Shown: one piece after another, positions 9,652 through 19,282 of the stretch
Layout of the letters: every line of letters starts with the position of its first letter
How positions within the stretch are numbered: position 1 is the first letter of the stretch
NCBI GenBank assembly: GCA_022827835.1
Contig: JAJEIO010000002.1
Location: 62,001 to 126,000, forward strand
Length of the DNA stretch: 64,000 nucleotides
Direction of reading: 5' to 3'
From: Candidatus Latescibacterota bacterium
GTDB taxonomy: Bacteria; Latescibacterota; UBA2968; UBA8231
Translations under genes and position numbers: made by a program
Notes under the pieces: model-generated
The model's database searches: none
The model's input: the letters and a program-made list of their open reading frames with translations, nothing else
Told to the model about the DNA's origin: nothing

Positions 9652-11472
9652 CTAACGGCCCTGTTCCAGCCGCGCCGCCTTCTCTGCGTCGTACCACCAA
9701 GTGTAGGGCATGACGAAGTAGTCGCCGGTGTAGGGGGCGGACAAGGCGGGTTTGCCGAATTTGTCCCAGTGAACCACGCGGAAATTACCGCTGTACCAGT
9801 GCGGGATGGTGTAGTGCCCCCACAGCAATACCCGGTCCAGCGCCCGAGTCGTCGCCACCAGTTCGGCGCGGCTATGGGCCTGAATCAATCGTTCGACCAA
9901 CTCATCGACGACCGGATCTTTAATACCAGCGACATTGCCACTGCCCGGCTCGTCTGCGACGGCGCTGGTCCAGTAGTTGCGCTGCTCATTGCCGGGACTG
10001 TGGCTCTGGCCTCGGACTAGGACAATGACGTCGTAATCAAATGCCTGGACCCTGTTTTGATACTGGGTCCGATCGACAATGCGGATCGTCGCTTTGACGC
10101 CGAGGCGTTCGAGGTTGGGGATCATCGGCGCGACAATGCGTTCCCACGACGAGCTGGAGAGCAAAAATTCGATTTCCATGACCTCGCCGGTCTCGCCGTG
10201 GGTCAGGACATCATCGACAACTACCCAACCTGCTTCTTGCAACAGCTTTTGGGCAGTGCGCAAGTTTTGGCGGAGCCGACCCGAGCCATCGGTGGTCGGT
10301 AGCTGAAACTCAGTAGTAAAAAGTTCGTCGGGGATGCGCCCCCGGTACTCCTCCAAAATTTCCAACTCCCGGCCCGAGGGTAGCCCCGCAGAAGCCAGCT
10401 CCGAATTGGCGAAGTAGCTGTTGCTGCGGGTGTAGAGGCCGTAGAACAGATTCTTTTTGGTCCACTCGAAGTCAAAGGCATAGCCGAGAGCTTGCCGCAC
10501 CCGAGGATCGGAAAACTTGGCGCGGCGCGTGTTGAACCAGAACGCCTGCATACCAGCGGCGCGCTGATGAGGCAGTGGGTCCTTGACCAGCCTGCCAGCG
10601 GCCACGGCTTCTCCCTCGTAAGCCGTTGACCAATCCTTGGACGAGTTTTCGCGGCGATAGTCGAATTCACCAGCCTTGAGCGCCTCAATGGCCACGGTCT
10701 GGTCGCGGTAGTAGTCGAAGTGGATGCGATCGAAGTTGAAGCGGCCCTTGTTGACGGGCAGGTCGCGCGCCCAGTAGTCCTCAACGCGCTCGTAGGTAAT
10801 CGAGCGCCCGGCCTCGACCGCAGCGATTCGGTAGGGGCCGCTGCCCAGCGGCGGGTCGAGCGTGGTTTCCTCGAAGTTGCGGCCCTCCCAGTAGTGTTTG
10901 GGCAAGATGGACATCTGGCCAGAGATTAGCGGCAGTTCTTTGTTGGTCTCCCCACTGAAGATCAACCGAACTTGACGCGCTCCGACTTTTTCGGCTGTCT
11001 CGATGGCCGCAAAGTAGTTGCGCAGCCCGGGATGCCCCTTGGCCTTATAGGTCTCCAGCGTGAAAATCACGTCCTCGGGAGTTATCGGCTTGCCGTCGTG
11101 CCAGCGCGCCTCCGACCGCAAGGTATAAAGAACCCAAGAATTGTCGGGAGGAACTTCGATGCGCTCGACAAGACGGCCGTATCCAGTGGCGATTTCGTCT
11201 TCGGCACTTTCAGTGAGGGTGTCGTAGATCAAGCTACCTAGACGCGGCGGCTCAAGGCCCTTGAGGATATAGGGATTGAGGCTGTCGAATGTCCCAATCC
11301 AACCTAAGCGCAGCGTACCGCCCTTCGGCGCGTCGGGATTCGTATATGCAAAATGGGTAAAGTCTGGTCCGTATTTGAGCTCGCCGTAGAGGGAGATGCC
11401 GTGGCCGACATAATTATCAGCACGGACGGGAAGCACCGTCAGAACGGCGATTAAGAAAAGTGCGATGTGCAT
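9652..11472 (-). CDS. yejA: Periplasmic oligopeptide-binding protein (YejA-type, SBP family 5), intact copy
   Basis: About 606 residues from the Met of MHIALFLIAVLTVLPVRA, a clear signal peptide; the longer open frame upstream adds a polar stretch that does not fit a secreted protein. The mature protein is a family 5 solute-binding protein: GELKYGPDFTHFAYTNPDAPKGG, LGSGPYRIAAVEAGRSI, YYRDQTVAIEALKAGEFDYR and GNEQRNYWTS are YejA hallmarks. It delivers peptides to YejBEF. It lies 47 bases downstream of a second, broken yejA, so the operon has a duplicated binding protein. Confidence 0.92.
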   Translation of the reverse strand: MHIALFLIAVLTVLPVRADNYVGHGISLYGELKYGPDFTHFAYTNPDAPKGGTLRLGWIGTFDSLNPYILKGLEPPRLGSLIYDTLTESAEDEIATGYGRLVERIEVPPDNSWVLYTLRSEARWHDGKPITPEDVIFTLETYKAKGHPGLRNYFAAIETAEKVGARQVRLIFSGETNKELPLISGQMSILPKHYWEGRNFEETTLDPPLGSGPYRIAAVEAGRSITYERVEDYWARDLPVNKGRFNFDRIHFDYYRDQTVAIEALKAGEFDYRRENSSKDWSTAYEGEAVAAGRLVKDPLPHQRAAGMQAFWFNTRRAKFSDPRVRQALGYAFDFEWTKKNLFYGLYTRSNSYFANSELASAGLPSGRELEILEEYRGRIPDELFTTEFQLPTTDGSGRLRQNLRTAQKLLQEAGWVVVDDVLTHGETGEVMEIEFLLSSSSWERIVAPMIPNLERLGVKATIRIVDRTQYQNRVQAFDYDVIVLVRGQSHSPGNEQRNYWTSAVADEPGSGNVAGIKDPVVDELVERLIQAHSRAELVATTRALDRVLLWGHYTIPHWYSGNFRVVHWDKFGKPALSAPYTGDYFVMPYTWWYDAEKAARLEQGR

Positions 11473-11519
11473 AGTCAACTTTCTGTCAATGGACGATTCA
11501 AGCGCGACATTCACGACGT

Positions 11520-13340
11520 TCATTTGGATTCTAAACGCGCCGCTTTTTCCGCATCCCACCACCACGTGTCGGGAAAGCCCAGCCCATTAGGCGCTGGCTT
11601 TGGCATCCGCCCGAACTTGTTCCAGTAGGCCAAGCGATAGGAGCGGCTGTGCGAGTCGGGGATCACGTAGTGGTTCCAGAGCAAGATGCGGTCGAGAGCA
11701 TGGGTTATCGCAACCTGCGTTGGGCGGTCGGGAGCGGCGATCTGGCGCTCGATCAGCTCGTCAATGACCGGATCGGCAATGCCGACGTAATTGCGGCTGC
11801 CCGCCGATCGCGCCGCCGTACTCGACCAGAAGTTGCGCTGCTCATTGCCTGGGCTCAAGGTCTGACGCCACGAGGCGACGATGATGTCGAAGTCGAAATC
11901 CTGGACGCGGTTTTGGTACTGCGCCGCGTCCACGGTGCGGATGGTCGCCTCAATGCCGAGGCGTTCGAGATTCTGCACGAGAGGGCTGAGGACGCGCTCG
12001 TACGACGAGGACCCGAGCAAGAATTCAAAGCGCATGACTTCGCCAGTCCCAGCGTGAGTCAGCTTCCCATCTACGACGGTCCAACCGGCTTCTTGCAACA
12101 GCTTTTTAGCCGTGCGAAGGTTTTGCCGAAGCTGTCCCGAGCCGTTAGTCGCCGGCGGCGCGTAGGTAGTGGTAAACACCTCGTCCGGTATCCGCCCTCG
12201 GTACACCTCCAAAATTTCCAACTCCTGTCCCGTAGGCAACCCCGACGACCCAAGGTCCGAGTTCCCCCAATAGCTATTGCTGCGGGTGAGGAGACCGTAG
12301 AACAGATTCTTGTTAGTCCATTCAAAGTCGTACGCATAGGCGAGCGCCTGCCGCACCTTGGAATCTTTGAACTTGTCGCGCCGGGTATTGAACGCAAAGC
12401 CCGACATGCCGCGGATGAGCTGGTGCGGGATCTGCACCTTGACCATCCGCCCCTCGGCGATCGGCGCAAAGTCCTCGTAGTCCGTGGCCCATTCCTTGGA
12501 ATCGCTCAACAGGCGATAATCGTACTCTCCAGTCTTGAAGGCTTCGATGGCCACGGTCTGGTCGCGGTAGTACTCGTAGCGGATGCGGTCGAAGTTGTGG
12601 CGGCCCTTGTGTACGGGCAGGTCGCGTGCCCAGTAGTCATCGACGCGCTCGTAGGTAATCGAGCGGCCCGGCTCAAACTCGACGATCTTGTACGGGCCGC
12701 TACCCTAAGGCGGCTCAAGCGTAGTGGCGGCGAATTCCCGTCCTTCCCAATAGTGCTTGGGCAATACTCGTAGCTGGCCGATGATCAGCGGCATTTCGCG
12801 GTTAGTGCCCTCTTTGAACTCGAACTTCACTTGGCGCTCGTCGAGGGCGAAAACAGTGTCAACATCGGCGTAGAAGGTGCGAAAGAACGGAATGCCCTTG
12901 GTAGTGAGGATTTTGAAGCTGAAGATCACGTCGGCCGCAGTCACGGGGACGCCATCGTGCCAGCGCGCTGCGGGGTGCAGTTCGAAGATGATCCAAGAGC
13001 GGTCCTCCGGCATCTGCATCTGCGCGGCGAGTTGGCCGTATTCGGTGAACGGCTCGTCCTTAGACTTGGTGCAGAGCCGGTTGTAGAGCATCAGCGAGCC
13101 GTAGGCGGCCACGCCCTTGAGGGTAAAGGGGTTGAGGTTGTCGTACGTGCCGATGGCGGCGAGGCGGATTTCGCCGCCTTTGGGAGCGTCGGGATTGACG
13201 TAGTCGAAGTGGGTAAAATCAGGCCCGTACTTGGGGTCGCCGTAGAGCGTGAAGGCGTGGGCGCTGAGAACGGGACTGTCCGCGGCATGGGCCACTGAGG
13301 CGAGGATAAAGCAGAGAACTAGTGAGCGCATGGTCTGCAT
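11520..13340 (-). pseudogene. Second yejA (SBP family 5) interrupted by one in-frame TAG codon
   Basis: The frame encodes a full YejA-like protein of about 605 residues: signal peptide (SLVLCFILASVAHA), then GDPKYGPDFTHFDYVNPDAPKGG. A TAG at 12705-12707 follows LEPP. After it the same frame resumes with GSGPYKIVEFEPGRSI and runs 395 codons to the normal end. The intact neighbour has Leu at this site (DPPLGSGPY), so one TTG-to-TAG or CTG-to-TAG change would explain it. No frameshift or other stop is visible, which means recent inactivation, a sequencing error or readthrough. TAG is an ordinary stop in this window, so general recoding is unlikely. The upstream piece would end at 211 residues. 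Start could be Met1 or Met4. Confidence 0.85.
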
Positions 13341-13503
13341 GAGAATCGTCGTTTAATGTGAGGGTGATAGAATGGAAAATTAGTGCGCACATAGACTACA
13401 AAATTAACCTGAAAACGCATTTACGGCCACCGACGCGGTTGGCCGCAGCACGGCTCTGTTCTATCTTGGCGACGTATAATTCGCTACGCGAGGAGGGTTG
13501 CCC

Positions 13504-14298
13504 ATGCTGACGCCCAAACAAAAAGAACACTTTGACGTCTTTGGCTTTCTCTGCCTGCGCCAGGCGTTTTCCCCGGCCGAGATGGCCGAGATTACCCAAG
13601 CCGCCGACCAAGTGTGGCGCGAGGATCGGGGCGGCCAACCCGACGACGGCCAGCACCAGGGCCTTGCGCCTTTTGCCGAGCTAAATCCCCGGCTTTTGGA
13701 CTTAGCCGAGGACGACCGCATTTTCCAAGTGGCCGCCGATCTCTTAGGACCCGATTTCCTGTGGTCGGGATCGGAGGGCAATAAGGAGGGGCATACCGAA
13801 AAAGGGGAGCACAACTGGCACGCGGATCGGCCAGGAGCCGCAGAGACCGAGTATCGCCGACTCAAAGTGATGCTCTACCTGACGCCCACCACCAAAGAGC
13901 AGGGCGCGCTGCGGGTGATTCCCGGTTCGCACCGCATGCCCTTCCACGAGTGGCTATGGCCCTTACAGTCCCACCACTTCAAGGACGGCACGATCGGCGA
14001 CAGCTTTGGGGCGAGAGGCGAGGACATCCCTGCCTGCGCGGTGGAGACCATGCCCGGCGACGTGGTCTTTTTCCACCACAGCCTCTTTCACGCGGCCTAC
14101 GGCAAGTTCCCCGAGCGGCGCTACGTTGCCTTCAAGTTCGTCACCCGACCCGACACCGAGGCCAAGCTGCGTTCCATGCAGCACTACGCAGCAGGGGCCT
14201 TTGACGTCGATCCAGCGCTCTTAGCAAGGCCCCGACTGCGCCCCATTGCCGAGGATTTGATCGCATTGGGCGAACAGGCGAGAGCACTGGAGACCTAA
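13504..14298 (+). CDS. Phytanoyl-CoA dioxygenase family Fe(II)/2-oxoglutarate oxygenase
   Basis: 264 residues from ATG at 13504, with AGGAGG at 13491-13496; a TTG two codons earlier is not needed. It has the PhyH double-stranded beta-helix. The iron ligands are His106 and Asp108 (NWHADRPG) and His196 (FHHSLFHAAYG), and Arg205 or Arg206 (FPERRYVAF) is the likely 2-oxoglutarate contact. Family members hydroxylate small molecules using O2 and 2-oxoglutarate in the cytoplasm. The substrate is unknown. It is transcribed divergently from the yejA operon across about 160 bases and faces a flavin monooxygenase 6 bases away, tail to tail. Confidence 0.85.
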   Translation: MLTPKQKEHFDVFGFLCLRQAFSPAEMAEITQAADQVWREDRGGQPDDGQHQGLAPFAELNPRLLDLAEDDRIFQVAADLLGPDFLWSGSEGNKEGHTEKGEHNWHADRPGAAETEYRRLKVMLYLTPTTKEQGALRVIPGSHRMPFHEWLWPLQSHHFKDGTIGDSFGARGEDIPACAVETMPGDVVFFHHSLFHAAYGKFPERRYVAFKFVTRPDTEAKLRSMQHYAAGAFDVDPALLARPRLRPIAEDLIALGEQARALET

Positions 14299-14303
14299 CG
14301 CCT

Positions 14304-15386
14304 TTATACCGACGGCAACTGCGGCACGACTCGGTTGGCGAGCAAGTCCATTGAGCGTTCCCACAGCGGTCGGTCGTCCCAGTCGTGAGCGATCATCAGC
14401 AACGTGTCAAAGCCCCCGGTCGTCTCCCACAAACCCTGTAGCTGATCTACGCACGACGGCACGTCGCCTATTATGCACAGATTCCTGATCAGATACTCGG
14501 GCGTGACCTCCTCGTCGGGAACGTCCGGGTCGTGCTTCGTAATGTGGAGCATTTTGGCCCCGCTGAGTACGGCGATCAGGTATTCAAAGGCGCGGCAGAA
14601 AGCGCTCTTCTCGTCGAGGGCGTAGTCCCAGGCGCGCGCTTCGTCATCGGCGACGAGGATGCTGCGCGAGATGCGCCAGCGGGTGCGCTCGGGCGCGGGC
14701 AGACCGGCCTCGGTGGCCCCGGCGCTGTAGGTCTGCCAGTGCTGGGTCAAGATCGAAGGAGCGACGAGATTGGTGCTGATGGGCAGATAGCCCCGCTGGC
14801 CGGCCATGGTCGCGGCCATGGAGTCGCTTCTTATCACGCTCATGCCAATGGGCGGGTGCGGCTGCTGGTAGGGCTTGAGCAGTTCGCCGATGCCGAGTTC
14901 GGGGCTCGCCTCCTCAATTTTGATGCGGTAGAAATCCCCGGCAAAGTCAAAAGGGGCGTCCGCCTGCCAGAGCTTGAGGACCATGTCGATGCTCTCGACA
15001 GTCATCAGCCCTTGCGTCTTGGGATCGGGCAGGTCGAAAAGGCCCCAGTCGGTGGCGACGCCGCCTTGGCCGAAACCGCAGTTGAAGCGGCCCTTGGACA
15101 GGTGATCGAGAAAGGCCAGCCGCACTGCGACGTTGACCGGGTGGTGCTGCGGCATGATGGAGACGCCCGTGCCCAAGCGGATGTTTTGCGTCAGGGGCAG
15201 GACGTGGGCGATGAAGAGGTCGTTGGACGGGATCGGCTCCCAAGCGACAGTGTGATGCTGGCCGACCCAAGCCTCGGTAAAACCGAGCTGATCGGCGCGG
15301 ACGACGAACTCGACGTCCTCGGCAAAGCATTCAGTGCGGTCTTTTTCCGGGGGATGCAAGGGCATCATAAAGGTGCCGAGCTTCAT
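14304..15386 (-). CDS. Luciferase-like (LLM class) flavin-dependent monooxygenase
   Basis: 360 residues. The N-terminus MKLGTFMMPLHPPEKDR, GFTEAWVGQHHT, RLGTGVSIMPQHHPVNVA and GRFNCGFGQGG are the signature of bacterial luciferase-like monooxygenases of the alkanal/limonene hydroxylase type. They use reduced flavin supplied by a separate reductase to oxygenate an organic substrate. The length is typical. GGFDTLLMIAHDW near the C-terminus is also family-typical. The substrate is unknown. It lies 48 bases downstream of the aminotransferase on the same strand and may be co-transcribed with it. Confidence 0.85.
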   Translation of the reverse strand: MKLGTFMMPLHPPEKDRTECFAEDVEFVVRADQLGFTEAWVGQHHTVAWEPIPSNDLFIAHVLPLTQNIRLGTGVSIMPQHHPVNVAVRLAFLDHLSKGRFNCGFGQGGVATDWGLFDLPDPKTQGLMTVESIDMVLKLWQADAPFDFAGDFYRIKIEEASPELGIGELLKPYQQPHPPIGMSVIRSDSMAATMAGQRGYLPISTNLVAPSILTQHWQTYSAGATEAGLPAPERTRWRISRSILVADDEARAWDYALDEKSAFCRAFEYLIAVLSGAKMLHITKHDPDVPDEEVTPEYLIRNLCIIGDVPSCVDQLQGLWETTGGFDTLLMIAHDWDDRPLWERSMDLLANRVVPQLPSV

Positions 15387-15434
15387 GGTAATCCTCCTCT
15401 AAAGGCGATGTAGATGCGCGGTGTTTTCTCTAGC

Positions 15435-16769
15435 TCAATATCCCAATTCTCGCTCCATCTCTCCGACCACATCCGCGATCACCTGTGCGATTTCCTCGAC
15501 CTGTTCTTCGCTAATGGTAAAGGGCGGGCTGATGGCAATGTGGTCGCCGCTGACGCCGTCGATCAACCCAGGCGACCCGGGCATGATGAGCACGCCTTTG
15601 GCAAAGGCGCGATTGACGATCGCGCCAGACACGCCTTGAGCGGGGTCGAAGGGCGTGCCGCTCGCCTTGTCCTTGGCGAACTCCACGCCGGTGAGCAGGC
15701 CCTTGCCACGCACCGCGCTGACTATGGGCGAGTCCATTAAGGGCTGCATCTTCTCCAGCATCAGGTCGCCCATCTGCGCGCAGCGAGTGACCAAGTTGTG
15801 GTCTTGGATGTAGTTCTGCACGGCGAGGGCAATGGCGCAGGAGAGCGGATTGCCGCCGTAGGTGTGGCCGTGGACGTAGTGGTTTTGCTTTTTGTAGATC
15901 CCGTCGTAGATCTCGTCGCGGACCAGGGTGGCGGCAATGGGCGTGTACCCGCTGGCGAGGCCCTTGCCAGTGGCTATGATGTCTGGAATGGCGTCCCAGT
16001 GCTCAATGCCGAAATTGAGGCCCGTGCGTCCGTAGCCGGTGACCACTTCGTCGATGATCATCAGGATGTTGTAGCGGTCGCAGATCGCGCGGATGGTAGG
16101 GAAGTAGTCGGGCGGCGGCATCAGGCCGCAGCAAGAAGTGCCCGAAATCGGCTCGGCGATAAAGGCGGCGATGTATTCACTGCCTTCCTGCTTAATAACC
16201 CGCTCCAACTCTTCGGCGCAAGCCAGCGTACAGGCGGGCCGGTCTTGGCAGTACGGGCAGTGATCCGGGCGGGGAAAGGTGATGTGCGGGAAATCGAGCA
16301 AATAGGGCACGTAGTCCTCGCGCCAAGTGGAGCGGCCCGACATGGAAAGCGCGCCGATGGTGTTGCCGTGCCAGCTCTGCCAGCGGGTGATGACTTTGTA
16401 CTTCTTTGGGTTGCCGGTCTCAATGTGATATTTGCGAGCGATCTTGAGCGCGGACTCCGTGGCTTCGGATCCGCCGGAGATGAAGAACACGCGGTTGAGG
16501 TCGCCGGGGGCTATGGCGGCAATTTTGTCGGCGAGGTCGATTTGCGGTTGGGTGAGGAAGCGGGCGTAGGTAAAGCTGACCTTGTTCGCCTGCTCCCGCA
16601 TGACCTCAGCTATCTCTGGAACGCCGTGACCGATGGAGACCACGTGGACGCCAGCGCAGGCATCGAGGTACGCGCGGCCGTCTTCGGCGTAGAGGTAGCA
16701 GTCTTTGCCGTGGGAAATCTGCGGCCAGTTGTCGGTAATGACGCGGTGGAAAATGCGGTCGGTGGTCAT
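15435..16769 (-). CDS. Class III pyridoxal-phosphate aminotransferase
   Basis: About 444 residues from the Met of TTDRIFHRVITDNWPQ, with AAGGA 7 bases upstream. Fold type I landmarks: GGSEATESALKIARKYH (phosphate site), WHGNTIGALSMSG, IIDEVVTGYGRTG (Asp to pyridine N) and ATGKGLASGY with the PLP lysine. It moves an amino group between an omega-amino compound and an oxo acid. A Cys-rich insert (CPYCQDRPACTLAC) occurs in the family and may bind metal; this is inferred. The amine substrate is not readable. The gene is divergent from the TonB receptor over about 170 bases. Confidence 0.88.
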   Translation of the reverse strand: MTTDRIFHRVITDNWPQISHGKDCYLYAEDGRAYLDACAGVHVVSIGHGVPEIAEVMREQANKVSFTYARFLTQPQIDLADKIAAIAPGDLNRVFFISGGSEATESALKIARKYHIETGNPKKYKVITRWQSWHGNTIGALSMSGRSTWREDYVPYLLDFPHITFPRPDHCPYCQDRPACTLACAEELERVIKQEGSEYIAAFIAEPISGTSCCGLMPPPDYFPTIRAICDRYNILMIIDEVVTGYGRTGLNFGIEHWDAIPDIIATGKGLASGYTPIAATLVRDEIYDGIYKKQNHYVHGHTYGGNPLSCAIALAVQNYIQDHNLVTRCAQMGDLMLEKMQPLMDSPIVSAVRGKGLLTGVEFAKDKASGTPFDPAQGVSGAIVNRAFAKGVLIMPGSPGLIDGVSGDHIAISPPFTISEEQVEEIAQVIADVVGEMERELGY

Positions 16770-16936
16770 GAATCCGTCCTTTGTATGTAGTAGTGGCAAG
16801 GGCCTGAAGATACAAAGTCCCAAGAGGCCAGCATAGGGCGCGACCGATTTTAGCGGCTATTCGGGGTGCAACCCGCTCAATATGTCGATATGTTTCTCTA
16901 CATACCGACGCTCAACGTCCGTGAGACAACAAACAG

Positions 16937-19102
16937 GTGAGATTGCAAAAAAATTGTAGGCGAGTGCTAACGGCGTGGCTGCTTTTGGCAGGGACGGCAC
17001 AAGCGGCAACCCTGAGCGGCTTTGTCACCGATGCCGACAACGGCGAAGCCCTAACCCGTGTCATCGTTGCGGTCGAAGGGCTTCAACTCAGGGCGATCAG
17101 CAACAACAGCGGCTACTACGCGGTCGTGCAAGTACCGGCTGGTACGCACGTAGTGAGTGCGTCGCACACAGGCTACCAGACCTGGCGGGACACGCTCCAC
17201 TTTGGCGCGGACGAGGCCGAGCGGCTCAGCTTGGCGCTGGTGCCCAAGCCAGTGGACCTAGGCGAGCAGGTCTCGGTGGAGGCCGAGCGCATCAGTCTCC
17301 GACCCCAGCCGTTGCAGCAGTTGCCCGCCCTCGGCGAGGCCGACCTTTTGCGTGGCTTACAGCTACTGCCGGGTATCCAAGCGGTTGCGGATATCAGCAG
17401 CGGCCTGTACGTGCGCGGCGGCGACCCCGGCCAGACAGCCACTCTCCTCGACCAAACCCCTCTGTACAATCCCTCCCACCTGTTCGGCCTCTTCTCGGCT
17501 TTCAACCCAGACGCCATTAAGAAGGTCGATCTGTACAAGGGAGCCTATCCCGCTCCGTACGGCCGCACGCTCGGGGCGGTGCTCGACGTGAGCAATCGCG
17601 AAGGCAACCGCAAGCGCACCAGCGGACGCGGTGGCGTGAGCCTGATCTCAGGCCGCTTGCTCACCGAGGGACCAGTCGGCCAAGGTTCGTGGATGCTGGC
17701 CGGTCGCCGCACCTACTTGGACGGCGTGTTCAGCGCCCTCCGCGCACGCGGGGAAGACATCCCGTTGAACTATTACTTCTACGACCTCAACGGCAACATC
17801 AACCAGCGTCGGGGCGACGACACCTACGCCGCGGGCGCGTACTGGGGACAAGACGACCTGCGGATTGAGTTAGAAGACGACGAAGAGTCTTTCGTCGATC
17901 TGCGCTGGGGGAACCGCGTCCTGACTGCGCGCTGGACGCGCGCGTTCTCGCCAGCCTTGTTCGGCCACTTCACGGCCGCTGGCTCGTCGTACGAAAGCAT
18001 CGTCGCGCTCCGTTTCCTCGACGCGCCCGTCCGCATCGCCAACAGCATCCGCGACCTGTCGCTCAAAGGCGACTTAGATTACTTCGCCAACCGCCATCAC
18101 ACGCTTTCCTTGGGATTGTTGGCCACCCTGTTCGAGTTTCACTTCGCGCGGTCCTTCAACGAGCGGACCCAACTCGACTTGCGCCAAGAGCCAGTGCTGT
18201 TGGAAGGCTACGTGCAGGACGAGTGGCAGCCGAGACCGACCACACGGGTGCAGCTAGGTGGACGGGGAACGTACTTCAGCGAAGGAAATCGCTGGCATTT
18301 CACCCCGCGGCTGTCCCTGAGCCAAGCGTTGAGCGGCAAAATCCGCGTCAAAGCCGCCGGCGGCGTGTATCGCCAACACCTGCAACTGATCACCACCGAA
18401 GCCTTCAGCGGCGGCGATTTCTGGGTGCCTTTGGACGACACCGTCGAGCCGGGGCGATCCTATCAGGCCGTCACCGGCGTCGAGTGGACCCCTTCGCCGC
18501 GCTATCAGCTTGCCGTGGATGCCTATTACACGGACCTCGCCAACCTAGTGACCGTGGATACCGAACTGCCCGACGACAGCGAGGCCACGCACTCGGAAGC
18601 GGTGTTCAAAAGCGGCGGCACGGGCTGGGCCAGAGGAGTCGAGGTCTTTTTACAGCGGCGCACTGGCGCGCTCACCGGGTGGATCGGCTACGCGCTCGGT
18701 TGGACGCGGCGGACCTTCCCCGAACTCAATGATGGCCGTCCCTTTCCCCCCAAGCACGACCGCCGCCACGACCTGTCTTTCGTCGCCTCCTACGGGGTGG
18801 GCGCATGGCGGCTCGGCGCGAACTTAGCGTATGCCACTGGACAGGCATTTACACCGGTCTCCGAGTCACCAACCCAGCGCAACAGCGCCCGCCTGCAGCC
18901 CTATCACCGCCTCGATGTCAGCGCCAGTCGCTCGTTCGAGCTGCGAGGAGCCGCCAGCGAGTTCTACGTGCAGATATTCAATGTATATAGCCGCCGCAAC
19001 GAGTGGTTTTTGCAGCTTGATTCAGTCGATCCCGAAGTCGATCCGCGCAAGATTAAACAATTGCCCATAATCCCCACGCTAGGCCTCAACTTCTCTTTTT
19101 AG
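16937..19102 (+). CDS. TonB-dependent outer-membrane receptor with N-terminal carboxypeptidase-regulatory-like domain (copy 1)
   Basis: 721 residues with a GTG start and a weak ribosome site. The order is signal peptide (VLTAWLLLAGTAQA), CarboxypepD_reg-like domain about 25-105 (SGFVTDADNGEALTR, NNSGYYAVVQVPAGTHVV), plug about 110-220 (GLYVRGGDPGQTATLLDQTP, YNPSHLFGLFSAFNPDAIK), and a 22-strand-type barrel ending LPIIPTLGLNFSF with the aromatic C-terminus needed for BAM insertion. No TonB box is obvious. This layout is typical of FCB-group receptors importing large or scarce nutrients. It is strongly similar to the receptor at 20541-22787, with a CarH-type regulator between the two. Confidence 0.9.
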   Translation: MRLQKNCRRVLTAWLLLAGTAQAATLSGFVTDADNGEALTRVIVAVEGLQLRAISNNSGYYAVVQVPAGTHVVSASHTGYQTWRDTLHFGADEAERLSLALVPKPVDLGEQVSVEAERISLRPQPLQQLPALGEADLLRGLQLLPGIQAVADISSGLYVRGGDPGQTATLLDQTPLYNPSHLFGLFSAFNPDAIKKVDLYKGAYPAPYGRTLGAVLDVSNREGNRKRTSGRGGVSLISGRLLTEGPVGQGSWMLAGRRTYLDGVFSALRARGEDIPLNYYFYDLNGNINQRRGDDTYAAGAYWGQDDLRIELEDDEESFVDLRWGNRVLTARWTRAFSPALFGHFTAAGSSYESIVALRFLDAPVRIANSIRDLSLKGDLDYFANRHHTLSLGLLATLFEFHFARSFNERTQLDLRQEPVLLEGYVQDEWQPRPTTRVQLGGRGTYFSEGNRWHFTPRLSLSQALSGKIRVKAAGGVYRQHLQLITTEAFSGGDFWVPLDDTVEPGRSYQAVTGVEWTPSPRYQLAVDAYYTDLANLVTVDTELPDDSEATHSEAVFKSGGTGWARGVEVFLQRRTGALTGWIGYALGWTRRTFPELNDGRPFPPKHDRRHDLSFVASYGVGAWRLGANLAYATGQAFTPVSESPTQRNSARLQPYHRLDVSASRSFELRGAASEFYVQIFNVYSRRNEWFLQLDSVDPEVDPRKIKQLPIIPTLGLNFSF

Positions 19103-19247
19103 CAGCGAAATCCAAAGTCGCCATCTTGACGTGTTGGAATTCATTTTGCGGTAATATATGTCTAATATTTGCCTAATATATATTTATAATTTGTATAGAT
19201 ATGACACATCTAAAAAGGTTTTTTATTGCGTAAATCACCTGAATATA

Positions 19248-19275
19248 TTGACAAATAATAGACAATATCTATATT
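19248..19275 (+). promoter_or_regulatory. Promoter with 11-bp-phased repeats upstream of the CarH-type gene
   Basis: TTGACA at 19248-19253 and TATATT at 19270-19275 are 16 bases apart in a very AT-rich stretch. The ATG at 19283 is 7 bases after the -10 box, so the transcript would be nearly leaderless; no Shine-Dalgarno site is present. TTGACA and TAGACA (19259-19264) are exactly 11 bases apart, the spacing of the direct repeats bound by CarH tetramers over a -35 box. Autorepression is inferred. Confidence 0.55.
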
Positions 19276-19282
19276 CACACGT

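Noticed and set aside
12705..12707. Reassigned TAG codon (for example pyrrolysine-like)
   Set aside because: TAG is the normal stop of several intact genes here, such as the receptor ending at 19102 and the helicase ending at 61042, and Leu is expected at the site.
9049..12773. Plus-strand ORFs of 323 and 374 codons over the yej region
   Set aside because: Both are shadows of yejA and yejB, with no recognisable domain.
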